Of a stretch of DNA of 64,000 nt, positions 25,261 to 33,871 are shown piece after piece (within the stretch, counting starts at the first letter, position 1; each line of letters starts with the position of its first letter). Both the position numbers and the translations under genes were made by a program. Under the pieces are notes generated by a model. It was given only the letters and a program-made list of their open reading frames with translations, did not search any database and was not told the origin of the DNA. Origin of the DNA: an uncultured Oscillospiraceae bacterium (lineage in GTDB: Bacteria; Bacillota; Clostridia; Oscillospirales; Oscillospiraceae); the NCBI GenBank assembly GCA_934569045.1, contig CAKTJX010000007.1, positions 1 to 64,000 on the forward strand. Direction: 5' to 3'.

Positions 25261-26304
25261 TCAGAACTGGTTCAGGAACCGAACGTCATTGTCGAAGATC
25301 AGGCGCAGGTCATTGATCTTCAGGCGGCCCATGGCCATCCGCTCCAGGCCCATGCCGAAGGCGAAGCCGGAGTATTTCTCCGGGTCAATGCCGCAGTTTT
25401 CCAGCACGGTGGGGTGCACCATGCCCGCGCCCAGCAGCTCAATCCAGCCCTCGCCGTGGCAGGTGGAGCAGACCTGACCGTCAATCTCGCCGGAGCCGTG
25501 GCACTTGTGGCACTGCATATCCATTTCGCAGCTGGGCTCGGTGAAGGGGAAGTGATGGGGGCGGAAGCGCATCTGGGCGTTCTCACCGTAGATTTTGCGC
25601 ATGATGCCGATGAGCGCGCCCTTCAGGTCGCCCATGGTGATGTCTTCGGCCACCACCAAACCCTCAATCTGGTGGAACATGGGGGAATGGGTAGCGTCCG
25701 CCTCGTCCTTCCGGAACACCCGGCCGGGGGCCAGGATGCAGATGGGGGGCTTGGCGTTCTCCATGACACGAATCTGCATGGGACTGGTCTGGGTCCGCAG
25801 CAGAACGGAATCGTCATCGGTGAAATAGAAGGTATCGCTGCGGTCCCGGGAGGGGTGGCCCTCTTCAATATTCAGTCGGGTGAAGTTGTAGTCCGCCAGC
25901 TCCACCTCGGGGCCCTCTACCACCTGGTAGCCCATGCCCACGAAGGTATCCTTGATCTGCTGCAGGACCTGGTTCATGGGGTGCTGGTGGCCGATGGAAA
26001 AGCTCTCGCCGGGAATGGTCACATCGATGGCCTCGGCGGAAAGCTTGGCCTCCATGGCGGCGGAATGGATGGTTTCCTTCCGCTGCTCCAACTTCTCCTC
26101 AATGGCGGCACGGACAGAGTTGGCCATCTGGCCCATGACGGGCCGCTCCTCAGCGGACAGCTTGCCCATCTGCTTCAGCACGGCGGTAAGCTCGCCCTTC
26201 TTGCCCAGCAGCTTCACCCGCAGCTCTTCCAGAGCGGCAGGGGTAGACGCATCCTCCAGTGCCGTCATGGCGCGCTCGCGAATGCTCTCCAATTGTTCTT
26301 TCAT
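25261..26304 (-). CDS. pheS: Phenylalanine-tRNA ligase alpha subunit
   Basis: 347 residues from the ATG at 26304 (AGGAGGAG upstream). N-terminal coiled-coil of about 85 residues, then a class II synthetase core. Motif 2 is seen as VFRKDEADATHSPMFHQIEGLVV and motif 3 as GFAFGMGLERMAMGRLKI. It activates Phe with ATP. A Cys-rich stretch (CHKCHGSGEIDGQVCSTCHGEGW) in the catalytic part looks like a zinc knuckle, as in many bacterial PheS. First gene of pheST. Confidence 0.97.
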   Translation of the reverse strand: MKEQLESIRERAMTALEDASTPAALEELRVKLLGKKGELTAVLKQMGKLSAEERPVMGQMANSVRAAIEEKLEQRKETIHSAAMEAKLSAEAIDVTIPGESFSIGHQHPMNQVLQQIKDTFVGMGYQVVEGPEVELADYNFTRLNIEEGHPSRDRSDTFYFTDDDSVLLRTQTSPMQIRVMENAKPPICILAPGRVFRKDEADATHSPMFHQIEGLVVAEDITMGDLKGALIGIMRKIYGENAQMRFRPHHFPFTEPSCEMDMQCHKCHGSGEIDGQVCSTCHGEGWIELLGAGMVHPTVLENCGIDPEKYSGFAFGMGLERMAMGRLKINDLRLIFDNDVRFLNQF

Positions 26305-26335
26305 AATTTCTCCTCCTGTTACGAAAGGTAATTTG

Positions 26336-26606
26336 GTATAAAAAAACACCCTTCATCCCACAAACCGGGACGAAAGGCAATCCTTCCGCGGTACCACCCG
26401 CAATTCGCCGCGCTTTGCGGCACGCTCTTCGGGCGCTGACACGCCCAAGACGGATAACGGCGTCACCCGACCGGCCCTACTGCTCTTTCAGGCGGCGGCT
26501 CCTGGGAGAAAGCCCATTTCCTGCACATACGCGGCTCCCACCATCCCGCGCTCTCTGAAATGCAAACCAGCAAAAGGCAGCCCAATCGCAGCTTTTGGAT
26601 ATTACA
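26336..26606 (-). promoter_or_regulatory. T-box riboswitch of pheST
   Basis: Reading the minus strand from about 26606, there is a Stem I opening with AGAGAGCG, a long stem with the presumed UUC (Phe) specifier near 26510-26516, and the conserved T-box GGGTGGTACCGCG (26387-26399). After the T-box comes a hairpin (CGTCCC...GGGATG) and a T-run at 26338-26346. Uncharged tRNA-Phe should pair with the T-box and prevent termination. The specifier is inferred by position and by the downstream genes. Confidence 0.93.
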
Positions 26607-26611
26607 GGGGG

Positions 26612-26640
26612 ATTATAGCACAGATTCAAGGGTTTTGCAA
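26612..26640 (-). promoter_or_regulatory. Promoter of the pheST T-box transcript
   Basis: Minus strand TTGCAA (26635-26640), 17 bases, TATAAT (26612-26617), starting just before the T-box. Confidence 0.85.
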
Positions 26641-26674
26641 GGGGTTTTTAAACGGACGGGAAAGTTATTGAGCG

Positions 26675-26890
26675 CCCGTTTGCGCGTATACCCTCAAAGA
26701 AAGCGGGGCTGTTGCAAAATAGGCATTTTCGTAGGGGCGGCTACCAGCCGCCCGCGATCTGACGGAATTGCGCGTTTGATCGATACGCTCTGTCCCGAAA
26801 GTCGGCGGGCGGCTAATAGCCGCCCCTACGGGTTTGCTATTTTGCAACAGCCCCGTTTTCCCGTCAGGGTATACGTTCAACCGGGTTGGC
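26675..26890. repeat. Long palindromic element with GTATAC ends
   Basis: The outer ends are GTATACCCTC at left and GGGTATACGTTCAACCGGG at right. Inside them a nearly perfect inverted repeat pairs 26704-26727 (GGGGCTGTTGCAAAATAG) with 26832-26854. Inside that, a second inverted repeat of the GTAGGGGCGGCTA type pairs about 26731-26755 with 26805-26829. There is no coding capacity. The nesting means the GTAGGGGCGGC repeat has been placed inside the GTATAC repeat, or they are built together. It lies between the pheST promoter and the HTH gene end. Confidence 0.75.
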
Positions 26891-27487
26891 TTACTTTCCC
26901 CGCCGGAGGCTCTGGCTGAACAAACCGTGGCGGTTGCAGTACCAGTAGAGCTTTCCGCTGCCGCGGATGAAGAAGCGGGCCTCCGCATTGCCCTCCGGGT
27001 AGAGGCGAAGAAGTTCTGTCCGATCGGTGGTTACATAGGCCAGGAAGGAAATAAAGTGCGTCCGCTCCATGGGGTGGTTCAGGCGGACATAGAATTCGTC
27101 CTCCACAATCTCCACCTCTGCCCCGGCATTCTCCTCCGGCACCTCTGCCTCCAGCGGAGGCAGGGCCACGCCGCAGCAGGAGACCATGGCCTCCCCGGTG
27201 GTGTGGATGACGTTGCCGCAGACCGGGCATACGTAAAACTTGGATTTCAGCACATTGGCGCTGCGGTTTCGGTTTACCACTGTTCTGCCGGACAGCAGCT
27301 CCGGCACGGAGACCCCCAGGGCCGCCGCCAGAGGCTCCAGCAAAGTGATGTCCGGCAGGCCCCAGCCCGTCTCCCATTTGGAGACCGCCTTGTCGCTGAC
27401 CTGCAAAGCTTCCGCCAGCTGGGCCTGGGTCAGTTTCTTTCCTTCCCGCAGCTGCTTGATGGCCGCGCCCGTTACATAATGGTCCAT
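26891..27487 (-). CDS. XRE-type HTH regulator fused to a desulfoferrodoxin-like protein
   Basis: 198 residues from the ATG at 27487, with CAGGAGG upstream. Residues 5-62 form a Cro/CI-type helix-turn-helix (IKQLREGKKLTQAQLAEALQ). Residues 82-108 resemble the desulforedoxin iron site, with C87, C90, C104 and C105. Residues 120-190 resemble the superoxide reductase domain, with HPM--TH (H138, H144) and CNRHG (C184, H187). The usual EKHVP His of active superoxide reductases appears missing (AGAEVEI at the place). It may sense iron, superoxide or redox state rather than act as an enzyme; this is inference. The promoter lies just upstream. Confidence 0.8.
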   Translation of the reverse strand: MDHYVTGAAIKQLREGKKLTQAQLAEALQVSDKAVSKWETGWGLPDITLLEPLAAALGVSVPELLSGRTVVNRNRSANVLKSKFYVCPVCGNVIHTTGEAMVSCCGVALPPLEAEVPEENAGAEVEIVEDEFYVRLNHPMERTHFISFLAYVTTDRTELLRLYPEGNAEARFFIRGSGKLYWYCNRHGLFSQSLRRGK

Positions 27488-27517
27488 AAAATACCTCCTG
27501 TTGCGCATTTCCCCGGT

Positions 27518-27546
27518 ATTCTATCATGCCGAACAGCAGAGGGCAA
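27518..27546 (-). promoter_or_regulatory. Promoter of the HTH-desulfoferrodoxin gene
   Basis: Minus strand TTGCCC (27541-27546), 17 bases, TAGAAT (27518-27523). Confidence 0.6.
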
Positions 27547-27575
27547 CCTACGCAGCGTAGAGATGGGCAGTGCGC

Positions 27576-28718
27576 TCAAGGTTCCAGCAGGCCCAGCTGC
27601 TGCTTCCAGGTCAGAACGCGCAGAACCGCGCTGTCTATGGTCTGCTCCGAAATGTGGCCGTCCCGGACCGCTTCCAGCACCGCGGGGAGCTGGGTATCAA
27701 AATCCGTGCTGCACAGAAGGTCCGCCCCGGCCTGTACCGCCAGAACCGCCGCCTCCTCCGGGGTGTAGGCCCCCAGCGCGCCCATCACCAGATCATCCGT
27801 CACAATGACCCCCGCATAGCCCATGGTCTGCCGCAGATAGGCCATGACCTTTGGGGACAGGGAGGCAGGCATGCTGTCATCCAGGGCCGTGACGATGTTA
27901 TGGCTCACCAGGATGGCCCCCAGGCCCTGCCCGATTCCCGCGGCGAAGGGCACCAGGTCCCGGCTCTCCAGTTCCTCCAGGGTTCGGTTGTCCACCACCT
28001 GGCCCACATGGGTATCCCCATTGTCGCCGTATCCCGGGAAATGCTTCATGACGCCGCCCACGCCGCTGTCCGCCATCCGCTCTAAGGTGCCTGTGACAAA
28101 GGCCGCCGTGGTCATGGGGTCCGCCCCCAGGGAGCGCTTGTACAGGAAGGCGGCCGGGTCCTGGCTGATGTCGCACACCGGGGCCAGATTCACGTTGAGT
28201 CCCAGGCTGCTGAGCAGATAGGCCTTTTCCGTCTCCATGCTGAGAGCCAGCTCCAGGCCTCCGGCCTCAAAGCTCTCCCTGGGAGAGGGGAATTTCTGGC
28301 TGCGAAAGGCCGGGTAGCTGCTGACCCGGCACACCGTGCCGCCCTCCTCGTCCACCGCCAGAAGCATAGGGATTGCCGATGCTGCCTGATAGGCGGTGAG
28401 CTTCTCCGTCAGGCTCTGGCGGGTCTCCCCTTCAAAGTCCCGGCCAAAGAGGACGTAGCCCCCCAGGAGGTAATTCTGCAGATCCTCCACCGCCGTCTCC
28501 ATCCGGCACCGGGCCAGAAACATCTGGCCCACCTTCTCCTCCAGAGTCATCCCATCCAGCAGCACCCGAAGCAGGTCCTCCGGCTGGGTGGGGGCGGTGG
28601 TCTCCGTCTGGGTGGTTTCCGGGGGCCGGGTGGTCTCCGGCGGCTCCATTGCCACGGTTTCGGACGCGCAGCCTGCCAGAAGCAGCGCGGTCAAAAGAAA
28701 AGCAAGTCCTCTTTTCAT
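27576..28718 (-). CDS. Glycoside hydrolase family 3 lipoprotein (NagZ-like beta-N-acetylhexosaminidase)
   Basis: 380 residues from the ATG at 28718. A lipoprotein signal with lipobox LLAGC is followed by a Thr/Pro/Glu linker (about 25-45) and a single GH3 N-terminal barrel domain. The signature KHFPGYGDNGDTH has the His and Asp used by NagZ-type enzymes in place of a separate acid/base domain, and IVTDDLVMGAL carries the catalytic Asp. It should release GlcNAc from wall fragments or chitin-like sugars outside the membrane. It overlaps the stop of the MATE (3) gene by four bases (ATGA), so it is co-transcribed with that exporter. Confidence 0.88.
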   Translation of the reverse strand: MKRGLAFLLTALLLAGCASETVAMEPPETTRPPETTQTETTAPTQPEDLLRVLLDGMTLEEKVGQMFLARCRMETAVEDLQNYLLGGYVLFGRDFEGETRQSLTEKLTAYQAASAIPMLLAVDEEGGTVCRVSSYPAFRSQKFPSPRESFEAGGLELALSMETEKAYLLSSLGLNVNLAPVCDISQDPAAFLYKRSLGADPMTTAAFVTGTLERMADSGVGGVMKHFPGYGDNGDTHVGQVVDNRTLEELESRDLVPFAAGIGQGLGAILVSHNIVTALDDSMPASLSPKVMAYLRQTMGYAGVIVTDDLVMGALGAYTPEEAAVLAVQAGADLLCSTDFDTQLPAVLEAVRDGHISEQTIDSAVLRVLTWKQQLGLLEP

Positions 28719-30073
28719 GCGGGGGTCGCCTCCAAAAGATACTTTTTGCGGAAATACCCCAGGTAGACCGCAAGGAATACCACTGATGCCAGCACCCAGG
28801 TCATGGGATAGCAGACGCAGAGCATCAGCAGGACATGGTATCTGCGCACCACGGTTGCCAGCCACAGCACCCGCACCACGCAGACCGACAGGCAGACAAT
28901 GGCCGTGGGCTTTACCGAGTCGCCCATACCCCGCATGGTGCCCGCGAAGATCTCCACCGGCATGAAGGCCGCCGCAAAGGGCTCAATGATGCCAATGATG
29001 TAAGCGCCGGTTTCGATCACCTGGGCGTCCTCCGTATAGATGCCCATGATAAACCGCCGGAGCACCACCAGCACCAGGCTGATGAGGCCCACCGTGCCGA
29101 TGCTCATGGCAAGACACACCCGAACGCTCTGCCGGACCCGGCCGAACTTATGGGCCCCGTAATTCTGGCCCACAAAGGTGGTGATGGCCACGCCGAAGGC
29201 ACCGGAGACCATCCAGGTCAGGGCGTCGGTTTTCGTATAGGCGGTCCAGGCCGCCATGACCACGGAGCCGAAAGAGTTGACACCGGACTGAATCAGGGTA
29301 TTGGACAGATCGAACATCACCATTTGCAGCCCCGCGGGCACACCGATCAGCAGGATTCTGCCCAGAAGTCTGCCGTCTATCCCCAGCTCCTTCAGGCGCA
29401 GAGGGTCCTCCTTCTCCCGCAGCAGGATGACCAGAAGCATGGCCGCGCTGACGATCTGGGAGAACACTGTGGCCAGAGCCGCTCCGGCCACGCCCATGCG
29501 CAGCCCCACCACCAGCACAATATCCATCACGATATTCACAAGGCAGGCGGCGATCAGCGACAGCACGGGCCGCCGGGAATCCCCCATGGCCCGCAGGATG
29601 CCGGCCTCCATATTATAGAGCATGGAGGCCACCGCCCCCGCGAAATAGATGCGGACATACAGTGACGCGTCCCCGATGCACTCCGCCGGAGTCTTCATCC
29701 ACTCCAGCACCGTGGGGCCGAAGCCGCAGCCCAGGACCGTAATAGTCACGCCCAGAATCAGCGACAGGGTGATGCCCGTATGCATGGCCCGCCGGACTCC
29801 GTCCCGGTTTTCCGCACCGTAGAACTGGGCCAGAATCACCGTCGCGCCGGAACTGAGGCCCGTAAAAAAGCCGTTGATCATGTTGACCAGTGGCCCCGTG
29901 GTGCCCACCGCCGCCAGGGCCTGGGTGCTGACGAAGCGGCCCACAATAATCGTATCCACCGTGTTGTACATCTGCTGGAAGAAGGTTCCCAGCAGAATTG
30001 GGAAAAAGAAGACGAGAATCTGTTTCCAGATTACGCCCTCCGTGATCTGCCGGGCGGCAGGCTGTTTCTCCAT
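28715..30073 (-). CDS. MATE family exporter (3)
   Basis: 452 residues from the ATG at 30073, with GGAGGG upstream; in-frame sequence further upstream crosses the promoter and is not used. Twelve hydrophobic segments, opening with WKQILVFFFPILLGTFFQQMYNTVDTIIVGRFVS, the common MATE pattern of Clostridia. It is translationally coupled to the GH3 lipoprotein downstream. The link between a drug/metabolite exporter and a wall hydrolase is unexplained. Confidence 0.9.
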   Translation of the reverse strand: MEKQPAARQITEGVIWKQILVFFFPILLGTFFQQMYNTVDTIIVGRFVSTQALAAVGTTGPLVNMINGFFTGLSSGATVILAQFYGAENRDGVRRAMHTGITLSLILGVTITVLGCGFGPTVLEWMKTPAECIGDASLYVRIYFAGAVASMLYNMEAGILRAMGDSRRPVLSLIAACLVNIVMDIVLVVGLRMGVAGAALATVFSQIVSAAMLLVILLREKEDPLRLKELGIDGRLLGRILLIGVPAGLQMVMFDLSNTLIQSGVNSFGSVVMAAWTAYTKTDALTWMVSGAFGVAITTFVGQNYGAHKFGRVRQSVRVCLAMSIGTVGLISLVLVVLRRFIMGIYTEDAQVIETGAYIIGIIEPFAAAFMPVEIFAGTMRGMGDSVKPTAIVCLSVCVVRVLWLATVVRRYHVLLMLCVCYPMTWVLASVVFLAVYLGYFRKKYLLEATPA

Positions 30074-30104
30074 TGGTATTCCCTCCAAATGCTTCTTACA
30101 GGGC

Positions 30105-30133
30105 ATTCTAGCACAGCGAGGGGGGAATGTCAC
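30105..30133 (-). promoter_or_regulatory. Promoter of MATE (3)-GH3
   Basis: Minus strand GTGACA (30128-30133), 17 bases, TAGAAT (30105-30110). Confidence 0.55.
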
Positions 30134-30172
30134 GACATTTTTCTTGCTATTCGACATCGTTGCCCCCGGTGC

Positions 30173-30394
30173 AACACCAACATTCTGGTGGTGGAATGCG
30201 GCACCACGGACAAGCGGGAGATCGCTCACGCGGTGAGCCAGCTTCAGCGCAGCGGTGCCAGGCTCCTTGGCATTGTACTGAACAAGGTCAACGGCAAGCA
30301 AAACCGCCACGGGCGGGAGGGCTACTACGGCCACTACGGAAAATACGGAAGGTATGGCTATAAAAAATACGGGGATTACGGCAGGAAGAAATAG
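30173..30394 (+). pseudogene. C-terminal fragment of a bacterial tyrosine kinase (CpsD/CapB-like)
   Basis: About 73 residues in frame up to a stop at 30394. ILVVECGTTDKREIAHAVSQLQRSGARLLGIVLNKV matches the last part of the BY-kinase ATPase domain (after the Walker B strand). It is followed by a Tyr/Gly tail (YYGHYGKYGRYGYKKYGDYG), the typical autophosphorylation cluster. Walker A, A' and B are absent, no start with ribosome site is seen, and the 5' side is the promoter region of MATE (3). No capsule genes are nearby. It is best read as a remnant of a lost exopolysaccharide locus. Confidence 0.75.
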
Positions 30395-30516
30395 GCTGCC
30401 ACCAACGCGAAAATTCAAAAAACTGCCCTGGGGCAACGCCCGCGGCATGGATTTTCTTCTGGCATATTGGATCGGAATATGATACGATTGTCGCAACTGT
30501 AAAGGAGGAACGCAAG

Positions 30517-31686
30517 ATGTTTTCCCTGCTTCTGATTGTTATTTACGCCTCTTTCATAAGCTTAGGCCTGCCGGACTCGCTGCTGGGGGCGGCATGGCCC
30601 TCGATTTACCCGGAATTGGGCGTGCCCATCTCCTATTCCGGGATTCTTTTCTTTATTATCTCCGCCGGGACGGTGATTTCCAGTCTCATGAGTGACCGGT
30701 TGATTCGGCGCCTGGGCACCGGGCGGGTCACGGCCATCAGCGTGGGCATGACCGCCGCGGCGCTGTTTGGCTTTTCCGTCAGCAGGTCTTTTCCGCTGCT
30801 GTGCCTGTGGGCCATTCCCTACGGGCTGGGGGCCGGAAGCGTGGACGCGGCGCTGAACAACTATGTGGCCCTGCACCTGGCCAGCCGCCACATGAGCTGG
30901 CTGCACTGTATGTGGGGCATCGGGGCCTCTGTGGGGCCCTATATCATGGGCTTTGCCCTGAGCCGCGGGGCCGGCTGGCCCATGGGATACCGGATCATCA
31001 GCCTGATTCAGATTGCGCTGACCGCCTTTCTCGTCTTCACCCTTCCCATCTGGAAAGAGGGTGGCAGCACGGAAGCCGCCGAGACAGATGCCCCCGCCAA
31101 GCCCCTGGGGTTCCGGGAGACCCTGCATCTGCCGGGGCTGAAGGAAATCCTGGTTACCTTCTTCTGCTACTGCGCCCTGGAGCAGACCACAAGCCTGTGG
31201 GGCAGCAGCTACCTGGTGCTGTGCAAGGGGCTCTCCCCGGAGACCGCGGCCAGCTTTGCCAGTCTGTTCTTCCTGGGCATCACCCTGGGGCGGGTGATCA
31301 ACGGCTTTCTGACCTTCAAGCTGAACGACACCCAGATGATCCGGCTGGGCCAGGGCATCATTGCCGCAGGGCTGCTCTTCTTCCTGCTCCCCCTTGGGGC
31401 TTACACGGCGCTGATCGGGCTGTTTCTCATCGGTCTCGGGTGCGCGCCCATCTATCCCAGCATCATCCACGCCACGCCGACCTACTTCGGCCCGGAGCGG
31501 TCCCAGGCGGTGATCGGCATTGAAATGGCCTGCGCCTACATTGGAAACTGCCTGATGCCGCCGCTGTTCGGGCTGATCGCCGGAAAAATCACGGTGGCGC
31601 TCCTGCCATGGTATCTGTTGATTCTGCTGGCGCTGATGGTTCTGATGCATAAGACGCTGCTGAAAAAGCGGAAAGAGCGCCTATAA
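30517..31686 (+). CDS. Major facilitator superfamily transporter
   Basis: 389 residues with 12 hydrophobic segments; AAAGGAGG precedes the ATG. The first loop SLMSDRLIRRLGTGRV is the MFS A-motif (G/S-x3-D-R-x-G-R type). The glycine-rich start SLGLPDSLLGAAWPSIYPELGVP is like the FucP/YfkF-type sugar or drug MFS members. It probably works as a H+-coupled carrier; the substrate is not predictable. Not in an operon; a perfect terminator hairpin lies in the repeat that follows. Confidence 0.88.
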   Translation: MFSLLLIVIYASFISLGLPDSLLGAAWPSIYPELGVPISYSGILFFIISAGTVISSLMSDRLIRRLGTGRVTAISVGMTAAALFGFSVSRSFPLLCLWAIPYGLGAGSVDAALNNYVALHLASRHMSWLHCMWGIGASVGPYIMGFALSRGAGWPMGYRIISLIQIALTAFLVFTLPIWKEGGSTEAAETDAPAKPLGFRETLHLPGLKEILVTFFCYCALEQTTSLWGSSYLVLCKGLSPETAASFASLFFLGITLGRVINGFLTFKLNDTQMIRLGQGIIAAGLLFFLLPLGAYTALIGLFLIGLGCAPIYPSIIHATPTYFGPERSQAVIGIEMACAYIGNCLMPPLFGLIAGKITVALLPWYLLILLALMVLMHKTLLKKRKERL

Positions 31687-31737
31687 CTGAAAATAGATTT
31701 CTCCGCAGGGCAACGTCATCAACTTAAGTGCAGGGTG

Positions 31738-31828
31738 AAGAGAAACGTATACCCTGCCGGGAAAGCCCCAAGCCTTCTCCTGCTGGAGAAGGCTTTTTTT
31801 ACTTTCCCATCAGGGTATACGTTCGTCC
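31738..31828. repeat. Palindromic GTATAC element carrying a perfect terminator
   Basis: Outer arms AACGTATACCCTG-CGGGAAAG and CTTTCCC-TCAGGGTATACGTT are complementary at 20 of 22 positions. In the middle lies a perfect 10-bp stem and loop with seven Ts (31771-31801), a classical terminator for the MFS gene. Same family as the elements near 100, 26680-26890 and 44355-44465. Confidence 0.85.
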
Positions 31829-31849
31829 ATTTCTTGCTTTTTTCTGAAC

Positions 31850-32346
31850 CACGCAACCTTAGAGATTATAAATATCTTCTATACTTAAAAGGTCAGCCAC
31901 AAGCGATCGAAGATGATGAAGCCGACAACGATGAAATTGAAGATTATGTCTTCAATGCGGATGTCCGAGAATGTGAAGGTGTGCTGGAAATCAAATACAG
32001 CAATAAGGTGCTTGAGAATCTTCTTGAGGAATATAATTATTCAAGCACCGAAGGAAGTAATACGCTTGTTAGATTTGACTTTGATGCTCCTGAATATTAT
32101 GGTGTTGAAAATTTGGATTGTCTAACAGAAACCCTCATTGCCAGTTTGATTAGGACCGGAAACGGAGAGGCTGGGCTTGAGCAGGCATTGGTTGATGCGT
32201 TCGATGATATTTGTGATGCTTTTACTTCAATTGAGGGAACTGCGGAAGAAGAAATCGATCCAGTTGGCCGTTCATGGGGATATGATTTCGAATTAAAAGA
32301 CGGTGTGTATCGTGCCGAAGAACGTGAATGTTATGGTGGTTGGTGA
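31850..32346 (+). pseudogene. AT-rich gene remnant, 5' end lost in a repeat
   Basis: About 165 residues in frame from the repeat edge to a stop at 32346 (DYKYLLYLKGQPQAIEDDEADN ... ERECYGGW). The protein is very acidic, without membrane or signal parts, and the family is not recognised. Base composition is far more AT-rich than all neighbours, which suggests foreign origin. No start codon with a ribosome site exists between the GTATAC element and the first recognisable residues, and the frame simply runs out of the repeat. I therefore call it truncated at the 5' end. It could be the end of a phage or plasmid gene. Confidence 0.55.
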
Positions 32347-32401
32347 CATTCTAAGTGATTTGTTTATGATTAGCTAACTTCGCACCTCCTTTTAAGCGCA
32401 A

Positions 32402-32441
32402 AAACCTCTGCCGCAGCCATCAAAGGATACGGCAGAGGTTT
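32402..32441 (-). terminator. Terminator of mgtE
   Basis: A perfect 12-bp stem (32402-32413 with 32430-32441) followed by T-rich sequence on the minus strand. Confidence 0.9.
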
Positions 32442-32474
32442 CATTATGGAATTCACAAGCACTTTGCCCCGGCA

Positions 32475-33836
32475 TTACAGATGCAGCACCATTTTCGCAA
32501 TATTGAAGTAGATCAAAAGCGTGGTGGTATCCACAATGGTGGTGATCAGCGGGGAGGCCATGACGGCGGGGTCCATGTTCAGCTTCTTGGCGATGACCGG
32601 CAGGATGCCGCCGATGAGCTGGGAGAGCAGGACGGTGCAGACCAGGGTCCCACAGACCACCAGGGACACGCCGAAGCCCACCCGGTCCAGCAGCATGAGC
32701 TTCGCGAAATTGCAGACCGCCAACGTGCCGCCGCAGAGCAGGGCCGCTCTGCACTCCCGCCAGAGGATGCGGGGCAAGTCCTTGGGGGCGATATCCCCCA
32801 CGGCCATGCCGCAGATGATGGTAGAGGTGCTCTGGCTTCCGGCGTTGCCGCCCGCGTCCGTCAGCATGGGGATGTAGGCAGTCAGGACGGCCACCGCCGC
32901 CAGGGCGCTTTCGTAGCTGCGGATGACCATGCTGGAAAAGGTGGCACTGATCATCAGGAACAGCAGCCAGGGAGCCCGGCTCTTATAGAGGTCCCACATG
33001 CTCTGCCGGAAATAGGGCTTCTCGGAGGGGCCCACGGCGTTCATAATGGCCATATCCTCGCTGGTCTCGGAGCGCAGGACCCCGATGGCATCGTCCACGG
33101 TGACGATGCCCACCAGTCGGCCCTCCCCGTCCACCACGGGCAGGGCCAGAAAGCCGTATTTTTCAAAGAGCCGCGAAATATTTTCCTGATCCTCCGTGGT
33201 CTGGGCAGAGATCACGGAATCCTCCATCAGCTGGGATACAGGCTTTTCCGGATTCTTTTCCAGCACCAGAGCCCGCAGGGAAACCACACCCAGCAGCTTG
33301 TGATCCGGGGTGGTCACATAGCAGTTGTTGATGGTGGCCTTGTCGATGCCGCTTTCCCGGATGGCGGAGAGGGCTGCTTGGACGGTCATATCCGGCTTCA
33401 GCTCCATGAACTCCGTGGTCATAATGCCGCCGGCGGAATCCTGGGGATACTTCAGCAGCTCGTTGATCATCCGCCGGGTCTCCGGCTCCGCCTGGGCGAG
33501 AATCCGCTGCACCACCCCGGCAGGCATCTCCTCCACCAGGTCCACCGCGTCATCCGTATAGAGTGCCTCGATCACGTCCTTCAGCTCCGTGTCGCTGAGG
33601 CCGTCAATGAGCTTTTTCTGAGCCTGGGCGGACAGCTCCGCGAAGAGCTCCGCCGCCTGGTCCTCCTGGCAGAGCCGGAATAAAATGGGCATCTTTTCCT
33701 TGGGCAGCTCCTCAAAAACCGCCGCCAGATCCACCGCCGGGATATCCCGCAGAATATCCCGCAGGCTCTGGTATTTCCTGGCATCGTCCAGGTTTTCCAA
33801 AATGTTCTTCAAAGTGATATTTTCCATCTGTACCAT
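32475..33836 (-). CDS. mgtE: Magnesium transporter MgtE
   Basis: 453 residues from the ATG at 33836, with AAGGAGG eight bases upstream. N-terminal superhelical domain (about 15-130), two CBS domains (about 135-255) that sense Mg2+, a long plug helix, and five membrane helices with the pore motif TDAGGNAGSQSTSTIICGMAVGD. It conducts Mg2+ into the cell, gated by internal Mg2+. It starts 35 bases after the preceding membrane-protein gene on the same strand, so they may share a transcript. No M-box-type leader is seen. Confidence 0.95.
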   Translation of the reverse strand: MVQMENITLKNILENLDDARKYQSLRDILRDIPAVDLAAVFEELPKEKMPILFRLCQEDQAAELFAELSAQAQKKLIDGLSDTELKDVIEALYTDDAVDLVEEMPAGVVQRILAQAEPETRRMINELLKYPQDSAGGIMTTEFMELKPDMTVQAALSAIRESGIDKATINNCYVTTPDHKLLGVVSLRALVLEKNPEKPVSQLMEDSVISAQTTEDQENISRLFEKYGFLALPVVDGEGRLVGIVTVDDAIGVLRSETSEDMAIMNAVGPSEKPYFRQSMWDLYKSRAPWLLFLMISATFSSMVIRSYESALAAVAVLTAYIPMLTDAGGNAGSQSTSTIICGMAVGDIAPKDLPRILWRECRAALLCGGTLAVCNFAKLMLLDRVGFGVSLVVCGTLVCTVLLSQLIGGILPVIAKKLNMDPAVMASPLITTIVDTTTLLIYFNIAKMVLHL

Positions 33837-33871
33837 CAAAATGCCTCCTTTTCAGGCGCTTCGGAGCCTGC

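Noticed and set aside
23253..25316. A 687-residue plus-strand frame antisense to pheT
   Set aside because: Low-complexity Gly/His/Val/Leu composition typical of antisense frames; pheT on the other strand is certain.
33837..33871. M-box or other Mg riboswitch for mgtE
   Set aside because: The space between the upstream gene and mgtE is only 35 bases, too short for an aptamer.
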